A DNA stretch of 64,000 nucleotides. Source: Pseudomonas sp. RC10. Its GTDB lineage: Bacteria > Pseudomonadota > Gammaproteobacteria > Pseudomonadales > Pseudomonadaceae. The DNA lies in the NCBI RefSeq assembly GCF_038397775.1, contig NZ_CP151650.1, positions 4,960,001 to 5,024,000 on the forward strand. The letters are read 5' to 3'. Positions 42,029 to 49,847 of the stretch are shown one piece after another (the first letter of the stretch is position 1; the number at the start of each line of letters is the position of its first letter). Position numbers and translations under genes: made by a program. The notes beneath the pieces were generated by a model. That model had not been told where the DNA came from. It saw only the letters and a list, made by a program, of their open reading frames with translations, and did not search any database.

Positions 42029-42310
42029 ATGGAATTCGAAATTGTCGTTGAAGGGTTCGTCCTTGACGTTGAGGTCACCCATTGCATCAACCAGCCGGCA
42101 TGCCCGCACACATGGGACAGCGACCGCGACTTCTACGGCGAGCGCGAGATTGAGTTTCGCGTTTGCTCGGCCATCACCTACGACCGCAACGGCAAGCGGC
42201 AGCGCGTTTCCTGCCAGCATCCAGAGATCGATGCGCTGACAGCGCAGATCGAAACGGCGCTTTGGTTCGAGATCGATAGCCGCAACCGGCGCGCACGGTG
42301 GGCAGCATGA
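42029..42310 (+). CDS. Hypothetical early phage protein
   Basis: The 93-residue acidic protein (MEFEIVVEGFVLDVEVTHCINQ, then SCQHPEIDALTAQIETALWFEI) has an ATG at 42029 and overlaps the next gene start. It is common in its arrangement among Pseudomonas phage early operons, but I know no function. Confidence 0.65.
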   Translation: MEFEIVVEGFVLDVEVTHCINQPACPHTWDSDRDFYGEREIEFRVCSAITYDRNGKRQRVSCQHPEIDALTAQIETALWFEIDSRNRRARWAA

Positions 42311-42567
42311 GCAACCACCACGAAACCGCCGTCACCATGATCGAGCGGCAAATCGAGCGGATCCGGATTTCGGATTACCCGAACAGCGAGTTCTGCCAAG
42401 GGATGATCCAGGCCAACTACGCGCAGGGCTTCATCGATGAGCAGCAGCTCGAAGCCTACGAGCAGCTCGCGTCAGATGCGGTGCTGACCCGCCGCCGCGC
42501 AATCCGCACGGCTGTAATGGTTCGCAAACTCAGTTCACTTCACCAGCTCCACGGGGCCCAGTCATGA
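42307..42567 (+). CDS. Hypothetical early phage protein
   Basis: The 86-residue helical protein MSNHHETAVTMIERQIERIR starts by overlapping the previous stop (ATGA) and its own stop overlaps the next start (ATGA at 42564). No motif recognised. Confidence 0.65.
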   Translation: MSNHHETAVTMIERQIERIRISDYPNSEFCQGMIQANYAQGFIDEQQLEAYEQLASDAVLTRRRAIRTAVMVRKLSSLHQLHGAQS

Positions 42568-42698
42568 CGATCACCGCCAAGACCTGCAGAGAACTTGCAA
42601 CGGCCCTGAATCATCGGGGCTTTTTTTTGGTCACCGACCTGCCGCGCGGCACACGCATCGAGTATCGCCGCGGGGCGATCATGGCGAAGCTGCCATGA
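42564..42698 (+). CDS. Small HicA-like or hypothetical peptide
   Basis: The 44-residue peptide MTITAKTCRELATALNHRGF ends in RIEYRRGAIMAKLP. It is coupled by ATGA overlaps to genes on both sides. The pattern of helix then two strands is faintly like a small RNA-binding fold, but no family can be assigned. Confidence 0.55.
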   Translation: MTITAKTCRELATALNHRGFFLVTDLPRGTRIEYRRGAIMAKLP

Positions 42699-42814
42699 CC
42701 GGGCGGCATCGGGCCACCCGTCGCGCCATCAGGCTGGCGTCGTTCATCACCGGCGCCGTCTTCATCACCATCACGCTTCTCGGCCCCGCGCTCGGCGGCC
42801 TCATCACTCAATAG
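42695..42814 (+). CDS. Small single-TM membrane peptide
   Basis: The 39-residue peptide has a basic start (MTGRHRATRRAIRLAS) and one membrane segment (FITGAVFITITLLGPALGGL). It overlaps the previous stop (ATGA at 42695). Function unknown. Confidence 0.55.
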   Translation: MTGRHRATRRAIRLASFITGAVFITITLLGPALGGLITQ

Positions 42815-42822
42815 GAATTTCC

Positions 42823-43308
42823 ATGTCAATCGATCCTCGGGCTCACAGCTCCGAGCGCATTCCTGCGCCTGAGCCATTGCCACATGTGAGCCGCCGCGCG
42901 TTGAAGCGCGTGACGAACCCTCTGCCGGTGCCCACTCACTGCCGTTACTGCGGCGGTCATGTGGAGCTGATCAACAACAGCCGGATTTACAGACGCGAAT
43001 ACGGCGAGGCCTACGTCGGCCTTCATCCTTCGACGGATATTCCGCTCGGCACGCTGGCCACCGCTGCGCTCAGGAAAGACCGCAACGACAGCAAGGCGAT
43101 CTTCCACAAGCTCAAGGAACAGCGGGGGTTCAGCCGGTCACTGGCTTACCAGTGGTTGGCCGGAAAGATGGGAATCACCGTCGATAAATGCCACTTCGGC
43201 TGGTTTGACCAGGACGAATGCGCGTTGGCCGCAAAGCTGTGCACCGAAGACCTGGCCGCGAACAGCGCAATGGCTGCGGCTTTCAAGAAAGCGAGGACCA
43301 GAGCATGA
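42823..43308 (+). CDS. DUF3268 zinc-finger protein
   Basis: The 161-residue protein contains the family block THCRYCGGHVELINNSRIY, GEAYVGLHPSTDIPLGTLAT and KAIFHKLKEQRGFSRSLAYQW, with one clear CxxC. Proteins of this family occur in phage early regions; a nucleic-acid-binding role is suggested by the zinc motif. It overlaps the next gene by 4 bp. Confidence 0.82.
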   Translation: MSIDPRAHSSERIPAPEPLPHVSRRALKRVTNPLPVPTHCRYCGGHVELINNSRIYRREYGEAYVGLHPSTDIPLGTLATAALRKDRNDSKAIFHKLKEQRGFSRSLAYQWLAGKMGITVDKCHFGWFDQDECALAAKLCTEDLAANSAMAAAFKKARTRA

Positions 43309-43586
43309 GCAATCACACCCCCGGACCATGGGTTGTTCGCGAAGTACCAAACTTTGGCCTTCCTAGCCAAGTTGGATATGCAATCGACTTCAACGAAGAC
43401 CAAGAGCAGGTCGTGGACTTCGTGTACGAGAAGCCCGATGCCCACTTGATCGCAGCGGCCCCCGAGCTATTGGCCGCACTGGAGCAACTGCTGGGCAAGG
43501 CCTACAAGCAAAACTGGAACGACCTCTACCCCGATCAGTTGGCTGTCGCAGAAGCGGCACTTGCAAAGGCGCGAGGTGATTTATGA
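43305..43586 (+). CDS. HTPGPW-type phage protein, copy 1
   Basis: The 93-residue protein starts SNHTPGPWVVREV and contains PDAHLIAAAPELLAALEQLL. This HTPGPW...AHLIAAAPELL layout defines a very common phage protein family of unknown function. A paralogue follows immediately with a 4-bp overlap. Confidence 0.82.
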   Translation: MSNHTPGPWVVREVPNFGLPSQVGYAIDFNEDQEQVVDFVYEKPDAHLIAAAPELLAALEQLLGKAYKQNWNDLYPDQLAVAEAALAKARGDL

Positions 43587-43900
43587 ACAAGCACACTCCC
43601 GGCCCTTGGTCCATTAGCGAACCTTTCCGCGAGTCAATAGGCCTTTCCGTCTACATCAACGCACAAAACCACGACGAACTTGCAGCCGTGGTGTGGCGGA
43701 TGGGGTGGGACTTTGCTGTCGGCAAGCCCACACAGGTATGCGAAGCCAACGCGCATTTGATCGCCGCCGCTCCGGAGCTGCTGGAAAGTCTCTCCAACCT
43801 GGTAGGTCTGGCAGAACTCGGCGCGGCCCGCCTCGACAAGTACAAAGCCGCGCTGGACGACGCGAAAGCCGTCATAGCGAAAGCACGGGGGCAATCATGA
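43583..43900 (+). CDS. HTPGPW-type phage protein, copy 2
   Basis: The 105-residue paralogue of the preceding gene starts NKHTPGPWSISEP and contains EANAHLIAAAPELLESLSNL. Its end (DAKAVIAKARGQS) also matches the end of copy 1 (AEAALAKARGDL), so the two are a diverged tandem duplication. Confidence 0.82.
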   Translation: MNKHTPGPWSISEPFRESIGLSVYINAQNHDELAAVVWRMGWDFAVGKPTQVCEANAHLIAAAPELLESLSNLVGLAELGAARLDKYKAALDDAKAVIAKARGQS

Positions 43901-44703
43901 GCAGCGTCACCACCGTCCGGGCCTCGTCATGGGGCTCGCTGTTCGACTGCGCGTACAAGTGGGAAGGCGTCCACCTGCTGGGGATCAAAAGCCCGAGCAG
44001 CCCCCGCGCCCACCTTGGCACCTCCATCCACGCCAGCACGGCCGCGTTCGACGTGGCGCGCATCAACGGTAGCCACCTGAGCGCTTTCGACACCGCCGAG
44101 CTGCTGATTCACACGCTGCGCAACCCCGACCGGGAAGTGAACTGGAAGGCTGACAACCTCACGTTGGCCGAGGCTGAGCGCATCGCGCTGCCGCTGCACA
44201 CCAGGTACTGCAACGAAATCAGCCCGCGTTACGAGTACGTCGCTGTCGAGCGCACCGCTACGCCGCTGGAAATCGACTGTGGCGGCGGCGTGATCATTCG
44301 CCTGACTGGCCAGCTCGACCGGGCGCGAATCTGCAAGACCGGCGACGGCAAGGGCATTGCCGACGTGAAGACTGGCGGCGCGGCCGTCAGCGAAGGCGTC
44401 GCGAAGACCAAGGGCCACGCGGCGCAGATCGGCACCTACGAAATTCTTGAAGAACACACCACCGGCGAGCCCTGCACCGCACCGGCCCACATCATCGGGC
44501 TGAAAACCAAGGGCAAAGCCGAGGTTGGCATCGGCGAGATTCGAAGCGCCCGCCAGATGATGGTCGGCACCGAAGACTTCCCCGGCCTGATCCAGATCGG
44601 CGCCGAGATGTTCCGCACCGGCCTGTTCCCGCCCAACCCTCAGAGCTTCCTGTGCAGCGCGAAGTATTGCCCGCGCTGGTCCACCTGCCCATACCACGAA
44701 TAA
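43897..44703 (+). CDS. PD-(D/E)XK family nuclease with C-terminal cysteines
   Basis: The 268-residue protein begins VRASSWGSLFDCAYKWEGVHL and has the RecB-like core: LGTSIHASTAAF, LTGQLDRARI and GIADVKTGG (catalytic D and K). It ends with Cys residues (FLCSAKYCPRWSTCPYH) that with Cys near the N-terminus could bind an iron-sulfur cluster, as in Cas4/AddB-type nucleases. It precedes a recT-like gene, so it is probably the 5'-3' exonuclease of a Red-like recombination pair. Confidence 0.82.
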   Translation: MSSVTTVRASSWGSLFDCAYKWEGVHLLGIKSPSSPRAHLGTSIHASTAAFDVARINGSHLSAFDTAELLIHTLRNPDREVNWKADNLTLAEAERIALPLHTRYCNEISPRYEYVAVERTATPLEIDCGGGVIIRLTGQLDRARICKTGDGKGIADVKTGGAAVSEGVAKTKGHAAQIGTYEILEEHTTGEPCTAPAHIIGLKTKGKAEVGIGEIRSARQMMVGTEDFPGLIQIGAEMFRTGLFPPNPQSFLCSAKYCPRWSTCPYHE

Positions 44704-44714
44704 CGGAGTTCCTC

Positions 44715-44924
44715 ATGACGTCCTCTGACATGTACATCCGCCTGACCGACCCGACTGGCCGTCGTGCAACGACCATCAGCCATCACCGCGTGTGGGACCG
44801 CGACAAGTTCTACAGCGCCCAAGTGAAGCTCCACGAAAACCCAACCAAACCGATTGAGGACCGACGCCTTGTGTCGGTGGCCACTGAAGCCGATTACAAC
44901 GAAGCCCGGAAGGTGCAGAAATGA
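44715..44924 (+). CDS. Hypothetical protein between nuclease and recombinase
   Basis: The 69-residue protein MTSSDMYIRLTDPTGRRATT ends with a 4-bp overlap to the recT-like gene. It has a beta-rich first half and no recognised motif; co-translation suggests a role with the recombination genes. Confidence 0.65.
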   Translation: MTSSDMYIRLTDPTGRRATTISHHRVWDRDKFYSAQVKLHENPTKPIEDRRLVSVATEADYNEARKVQK

Positions 44925-45769
44925 CCCAAACACTTGCTGCTATGCAAACCAGTGCTGTCGCGTCGCCAAAACAAGAGCGCGCCGTAGCAATGAGCTTTTT
45001 CGACCTGGACGGCTTTGCGCTCATGCAGCGCATTGCCAATGCGTTCACCCAGTCCAACCTGGTGCCAAAGCAGTATCAGGGCAACCTGCCCAACTGCATG
45101 ATCGCTTTGGACATGGCCCAGCGCATTGGTGCCAATCCCCTGATGGTGATGCAAAACCTGTACGTGGTGCACGGCACGCCCAGTTGGTCGAGTAAGTTTC
45201 TGATTGCAACTGTCAACACCTGCGGCCGCTATAGCACGTTGCGGTACGAGTGGCAGGGTACGAAAGGCAAGGACGACTTCGGTTGCCGCGCATGGGCGAT
45301 CGAGAAGGAAACCGGCGAACGCCTGGATGGGATCTGGGTGACATGGAAGATGGTCAAGGCCGAAGGCTGGTCCAGCAAAAACGGCAGTAAGTGGCTGACG
45401 ATGGAAGATCAGATGTTCATCTATCGCGCCGCCGCCTTTTGGCAGCGCGCTTACGCACCTGACATCGGCATGGGGTTGATTACTGAAGAGGAAGCCCGCG
45501 ACACCTTCGACGCTCAGCGAACTGCTGACGGCAGCTACTCAATCGGGCTAGCGGATCTGCAAATGGTCACAGCACCTGTCGTCAACAAGGAAACCGGCGA
45601 GATTACGGGCGCCGAGCTGGCCTCAGAAACCGCGAAAACCGATGCAAAAAATGCAGAAACCGCGTCAGAAAATGCAAAAACCGAGGCAAAAGATGCAGAA
45701 AGTGCGTCGGTTGATGCACCGGACGATGAATCCGGTCCCGCTGACACCTCTGGCCTTGAGTTCGACTGA
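44921..45769 (+). CDS. RecT-family single-strand annealing protein
   Basis: RecT proteins anneal single-stranded DNA during phage recombination. The 282-residue protein has the conserved region QYQGNLPNCMIALDMAQRIGAN, PLMVMQNLYVVHGTPSWSSKFLIA and EDQMFIYRAAAFWQRAYAPD. The C-terminal 70 residues are a low-complexity repeat (ETAKTDAKNAETASENAKTE) rich in Ala, Lys and Glu, probably a flexible tail. Pairing with the PD-(D/E)XK nuclease gene gives a Red-like system. Confidence 0.88.
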   Translation: MTQTLAAMQTSAVASPKQERAVAMSFFDLDGFALMQRIANAFTQSNLVPKQYQGNLPNCMIALDMAQRIGANPLMVMQNLYVVHGTPSWSSKFLIATVNTCGRYSTLRYEWQGTKGKDDFGCRAWAIEKETGERLDGIWVTWKMVKAEGWSSKNGSKWLTMEDQMFIYRAAAFWQRAYAPDIGMGLITEEEARDTFDAQRTADGSYSIGLADLQMVTAPVVNKETGEITGAELASETAKTDAKNAETASENAKTEAKDAESASVDAPDDESGPADTSGLEFD

Positions 45770-45774
45770 CCGGC

Positions 45775-45975
45775 ATGGCCAGCCAGAACGTAGATGAACT
45801 CTACGACACCGTCGAAGAGTTTGCCGCGATCCTCGTTGCCGCTGAGCTGCATGCCAGCGGCGCTTGGGAAATCACCTTCACCGAAGACATCCGGGCCAGC
45901 TTCAAACGCTACGGCCCGCGCACCCAACTGTCCGTCGCTCAGCAAACGCAGCTTGAGCGCATCGCCAAATACTGA
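45775..45975 (+). CDS. Small hypothetical protein in the recombination operon
   Basis: The 66-residue protein MASQNVDELYDTVEEFAAIL begins five bases after the recT-like stop. It is acidic at the start, with no motif recognised. Confidence 0.65.
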   Translation: MASQNVDELYDTVEEFAAILVAAELHASGAWEITFTEDIRASFKRYGPRTQLSVAQQTQLERIAKY

Positions 45976-45984
45976 GGATTGCCC

Positions 45985-47043
45985 ATGAAAGCGGAACATC
46001 AAGACGCTATCGAACGCGCTCGCCTGCATGACGTACCACCGTCGATTTTCGCCCACGGGCTGTTGGTGCGCGACTTGGTCGACGCGGCGCTGTTCGAACT
46101 CAAGAACATCCACTCCCCGTACAGCAAGCTGAACGAAGGTCAGCAGCAAGAGGTGATCGAGCGTATTACCGACAAGGCAAAAGCCGCTGCGCATAACGCC
46201 ATCGCAATCATCAGCTCGCGCAACGTCTCGACCATCGAAGTGACGATGAAAGAGGTCAAGTTCAACTCGAAGCAGCTCACGCTCACCTCGATCGTTGACG
46301 CGAAAGACCCTAACCGACATGACCTGATCGACAGTGCCGGTCGCCTTTGCCTGCTGGTGATGGCGCCCAACGACTACGACGAGGGCCTCGACTCCATTGA
46401 ACCGGATCGCGATCAGCCAGACCTGCCCCTGCACACCAGCGAGCTGACAGGCAGCCTGTTTGATCACGCGGCATCGAGTCGCGACGAGCCTGAGTTCGAA
46501 GGCCCTGATCCGATTTACCAACAGGCAGTTCAGTTCGTGATCGATACCCGCCGACCATCACCGTCGGCGGTTCAGCGCAAATTTAAGATCGGGTACAACC
46601 GCGCAACCCGCCTGCTTGAAACCATGGAGCAGGACGGCGTTCTGAGTGCGCCGGACTCGCACGGCAGCCGCCAAGTGATCAGCGAGCCGAATAAACCAAC
46701 TGGCCCTGATGAACCTACCTGGACGGACGATGACCAGAATCTCGGGCCTGAATTCGCCGAGGTAGGCGAGTTCGTCGATCCCCTGGCCAACATCGCCGGC
46801 GCCGCGCCGAAAGAGTTCGGCGAGTACACCTACGAAGACGCGTCACAGCTGATCGTCCTGCACGCCGCTAACGTCAATGTCGCGTGGCTCCAGCACCGCC
46901 TGGCGATCGACAGCGACACCGCCACCAGCCTGATCCTGCGTCTGATCGACAACGACGTGATCGTTCTGCATTCCGAAGGCGAGGCGTCCATCGACAACAT
47001 CTACCAGGTCAAGGCGAAGCTCTCTGACCTCGTTCTGGAGTGA
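45985..47043 (+). CDS. Phage protein with FtsK gamma (KOPS-binding-type) domain
   Basis: The 352-residue protein has an N-terminal region of unknown fold. At residues 174-233 it has a clear FtsK gamma winged helix (DPIYQQAVQFVIDTRRPSPSAVQ, KFKIGYNRATRLLETMEQDG), the part of the host translocase that reads KOPS and contacts XerD. A second, degenerate copy is suggested at residues 287-352. There is no motor domain. It stands between recombination genes and the SMC-like ATPase gene with seven-base spacing. Confidence 0.85.
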   Translation: MKAEHQDAIERARLHDVPPSIFAHGLLVRDLVDAALFELKNIHSPYSKLNEGQQQEVIERITDKAKAAAHNAIAIISSRNVSTIEVTMKEVKFNSKQLTLTSIVDAKDPNRHDLIDSAGRLCLLVMAPNDYDEGLDSIEPDRDQPDLPLHTSELTGSLFDHAASSRDEPEFEGPDPIYQQAVQFVIDTRRPSPSAVQRKFKIGYNRATRLLETMEQDGVLSAPDSHGSRQVISEPNKPTGPDEPTWTDDDQNLGPEFAEVGEFVDPLANIAGAAPKEFGEYTYEDASQLIVLHAANVNVAWLQHRLAIDSDTATSLILRLIDNDVIVLHSEGEASIDNIYQVKAKLSDLVLE

Positions 47044-47049
47044 CCAGTC

Positions 47050-48804
47050 ATGCACATCGAATCCATCTACGTCGAGAACTTCCAAGGCCTGCGCAGCGCT
47101 AATCTGACCCTGAGCACGCCCATTACCATGGTGTGCGGCCTGAATGGCGCCGGCAAATCCAGCCTGAAAGAAGCCATTGGCCTGGCCTTGGGCGAAAGCG
47201 CCCGAGTCGCCAAAAAGGGCGACTACAAGATGCTCGTCACCGAGGGCGAGAAGAAGGCCCAGATCATCATCGGTCATGACGGCGCCGCCAGCTCGATCAC
47301 GCTGCCGAGTGGCAAGGCAGAGCGCACCGACATCGCCGGTCAGGACTATCTGCCGTTCGTGCTGAACCCTGACGCGTTCGCGAAGCTGGACGACAAAGCG
47401 AAGCGCAGCCTGCTGTTCGCCCTCACCAAATCCAGCGCGAAACCGCAGGTCGTAGCTGAAAAGCTGGTTGCCCGCGGCGCCGACGCCAAGAAGGTTGAAG
47501 CGATCAAGCCGCTGTTGCTGAGTGGCTTCGCCTCCGCTCAGGATCAGGCCAAGACATACGCCGCCGAGTCGCGCGGCGCCTGGAAGGCGCTCACTGGCGA
47601 AGCCTACGGCAGCGAGAAGGCCGAAGGCTGGACCGTCACCGTACCGGAACTGCCTGAGGGAGTACCGGAGGTGACCGAAGCAGATCTTGCCGAAGCACAG
47701 GCTACGCAGGGCAAAGCCGCTATCGAGATTGACCGTGGCAATCAGTTCCTCGGTGAACTCAAGGGTCGGCTTGGGGCGGTTGATGCCTGGAACAAGCGCA
47801 AAGCCGATCTCGAAGTAAAAGCTAAATTGGTGGACCGGGAGCGCGCCAAGCTGGTGGCCACCGAAGAATCGCTGGCCGAATGGCAGCCGAAACTGAAGGA
47901 GTGGGGGGACGCGGTCACGGCCTACAACGGCGAGTCGCCGTGCGAGTGTCCGTCCTGCCACGTCAAGTTGAAGGTCATCGGCCTGCGCGTTGAGGTGTTC
48001 AAGGGCAAAACCGCCGATTCCAAAAAGCTTGCGGAAGCCCAAGTCGAGCTTCAAAAGGCAAAGGACGCGGTCAAGCTCTTGGAGAACACCCGCGGCAATG
48101 ATCGTCTACGCGTCGATGTGGCGTTGGCCGCGCAACGCGATTTGGCCGCGCACATTGCCGTTACCCCCGGGAGTTCATCCGAAGCCGAAATCACGCGTTG
48201 TGAAGCCGCGATCCAAGTGCAGCGCGACATTCGCACCCGCGCCGAAGCGAAGGCGACCATGATCAAGGACCGGCTCGACATGCTGGTCAACGCCGACAAA
48301 AAGGCAAATGACGCGGCAGGCCACCATGCCGACGTGCTCGCTTGGGTGCTGATCGAAAAGGCATTGGCGCCCGATGGCATTCCCGGCGAGATCCTGGCCG
48401 GTGCGCTGGAGCCTATCAACAGCAGCTTGAAGCGTTTGTCGGGACTCGCGGGCTGGCCGCAAACCGCGATTGGCGCCGACATGGCAATCACCGCCGGCGG
48501 ACGCAATTACGTGCTGCTGTCTGAATCGGAGAAGTGGCGTTGCGACGCGTTGATCGGCCTGGCCATCAGCAAGCTCGCCGGCCTGAAGCTGATCATGGTT
48601 GATCGCGCCGATGTGCTGCTGCCGCAAGTTCGCGCCCAGTTCTTGGGAATGCTGCTCACGCTGGCCAAGGCCGGCGAGATTGAAACCGCCATCGTCTGCG
48701 GATCGCTGAAAGAGAAGCCCGCCAAGCTGCCGCCGGAATTTGCCGCTGTTTGGATCGAAGGCGGCGTGGCCGGCGGCGACGTGCCGCTACAGCAAGCGAG
48801 TTGA
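47050..48804 (+). CDS. SMC/Rad50-like AAA ATPase of the recombination operon
   Basis: The 584-residue protein starts MHIESIYVENFQGLRSANLT and has Walker A GLNGAGKSS near residue 33, a coiled-coil middle, a CECPSC pair near residue 300 like a small zinc hook, an ABC-signature-like LLSESEKWR and Walker B LIMVDRADVL near residue 515. The Walker B Glu is replaced by Arg, so ATP hydrolysis may be altered. Such ATPases occur with phage exonuclease and annealing genes, and a DNA-end processing role is inferred. Confidence 0.82.
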   Translation: MHIESIYVENFQGLRSANLTLSTPITMVCGLNGAGKSSLKEAIGLALGESARVAKKGDYKMLVTEGEKKAQIIIGHDGAASSITLPSGKAERTDIAGQDYLPFVLNPDAFAKLDDKAKRSLLFALTKSSAKPQVVAEKLVARGADAKKVEAIKPLLLSGFASAQDQAKTYAAESRGAWKALTGEAYGSEKAEGWTVTVPELPEGVPEVTEADLAEAQATQGKAAIEIDRGNQFLGELKGRLGAVDAWNKRKADLEVKAKLVDRERAKLVATEESLAEWQPKLKEWGDAVTAYNGESPCECPSCHVKLKVIGLRVEVFKGKTADSKKLAEAQVELQKAKDAVKLLENTRGNDRLRVDVALAAQRDLAAHIAVTPGSSSEAEITRCEAAIQVQRDIRTRAEAKATMIKDRLDMLVNADKKANDAAGHHADVLAWVLIEKALAPDGIPGEILAGALEPINSSLKRLSGLAGWPQTAIGADMAITAGGRNYVLLSESEKWRCDALIGLAISKLAGLKLIMVDRADVLLPQVRAQFLGMLLTLAKAGEIETAIVCGSLKEKPAKLPPEFAAVWIEGGVAGGDVPLQQAS

Positions 48805-48836
48805 CGCAACACCCACGCAACACGTGCAACACCCAC

Positions 48837-48861
48837 AAGCGCCTTCGGGCGCTTTCTTTTT
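48837..48861 (+). terminator. Terminator after the SMC-like ATPase gene
   Basis: The stem AAGCGCC-TTC-GGGCGCTT is followed by T residues on the plus strand, 33 bp after the stop. Confidence 0.75.
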
Positions 48862-48880
48862 GCCCATAGGAAACCCACTC

Positions 48881-49492
48881 ATGTCCGACCTGATCTACTT
48901 CTTTGATACCGAAACCACTGGCCTTCCCGCTTTCAAACTCCCAAGCGATGACCCGTGTCAGCCTCACATCGTCGACATTTGCGGCCTGCTCTACACGCCC
49001 GAAGGCGAGTTGGTCGATTCGTTCGAGGCGATGATCAAGCCTGATGGCTGGGTGATCCCCGATGACGTCGCGGCGATCCATGGCATCACCACCGAAATCG
49101 CCTCAGCCCAAGGCATCCCGGAAGGAAAAGCGCTGGAAGGCTTCATGGAACTCTTCCGGCGTGCAGGCATGCGGGTTGCGCACAACGTCTCGTTTGACGA
49201 CCGCATTCTGCGCATCGGCTTGAAGCGCTTTTTTGGCCAGGAAGCGGCGGACGAGTTCAAGGCAGGCCCGAGCTACTGCACCTGCCTGAACAGCACAAAC
49301 ATCGTGAAGTGCCCGCCCACCGAGAAGATGATCCGTGCCGGCCGTGGCCGTCAGTTCAAGATTCCGACCGTGACCGAAGCACTCAAACATTTCACCGGTG
49401 AGGACCTGGTCGGTGGCCACCGTGCACGTCCGGATACTGAAGCGTGTGCGCGGATCTACTTTGCGTTGCAAGCGGCCGCTGCGGCCGCTTGA
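48881..49492 (+). CDS. DnaQ-like 3'-5' exonuclease (DEDDh)
   Basis: The 203-residue protein has Exo I FFDTETTGLPAF, Exo II VAHNVSFDDRIL and Exo III GGHRARPDTEACARI, all four acidic residues and the His of the DEDDh class. It is a stand-alone exonuclease, not fused to a polymerase. It follows the terminator of the ATPase gene but could still be reached by antiterminated transcription. Confidence 0.9.
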   Translation: MSDLIYFFDTETTGLPAFKLPSDDPCQPHIVDICGLLYTPEGELVDSFEAMIKPDGWVIPDDVAAIHGITTEIASAQGIPEGKALEGFMELFRRAGMRVAHNVSFDDRILRIGLKRFFGQEAADEFKAGPSYCTCLNSTNIVKCPPTEKMIRAGRGRQFKIPTVTEALKHFTGEDLVGGHRARPDTEACARIYFALQAAAAAA

Positions 49493-49534
49493 TCACCGGC
49501 ATCGCACTGCGGGGCCATGCTTACATTGAAACAG

Positions 49535-49744
49535 CTAGACCACCTTTCCCCGGTTCTCTTCGCAAAAATTGAACCAGTCGTTGCTGGCTTGGCATGCTTC
49601 CTTTTGGAGCTTTTCGAACTCTTCCATAGCTCCTGGTTTTGAAAGCTCCATATCTCGGGCACGGAACTCTTTCGTCGCCCGCAAGCACGCAGCGAGCTTT
49701 GCCTCGAAGTACTCGGACCGCTGATAAAACTGCTCTTTAGTCAT
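49535..49744 (-). CDS. Small hypothetical protein (opposite strand)
   Basis: The 69-residue helical protein MTKEQFYQRSEYFEAKLAAC starts at 49744. The longer frame overlaps the methyltransferase leader. It is charged and Cys-containing, with no recognised family. Being opposite to the operon, it may be a separately expressed cargo gene. Confidence 0.5.
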   Translation of the reverse strand: MTKEQFYQRSEYFEAKLAACLRATKEFRARDMELSKPGAMEEFEKLQKEACQASNDWFNFCEENRGKVV

Positions 49745-49847
49745 GCATTCTTCCTGATTGGACCCTAAACCAATCACGGTGATAACCCAACTCAACCCAA
49801 ATTGCCACCATCAGAAGGATGGGCGGCGCCTGCGTGGAACCCTTCTG

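Noticed and set aside
41844..42239. 131-codon plus-strand frame overlapping the 42029 gene
   Set aside because: Starts without a ribosome-binding site and reads as Ser/Thr/Ala-rich shadow of the better-supported 42029 frame.
43927..44697. Long open frame on the minus strand opposite the PD-(D/E)XK nuclease gene
   Set aside because: It is a shadow caused by high GC third positions; no family features, and the plus-strand nuclease motifs are clear.
46843..48054. 403-codon open frame opposite the SMC-like ATPase gene
   Set aside because: Antisense shadow of a gene with recognisable Walker motifs; composition is low-complexity and no start signal is seen.
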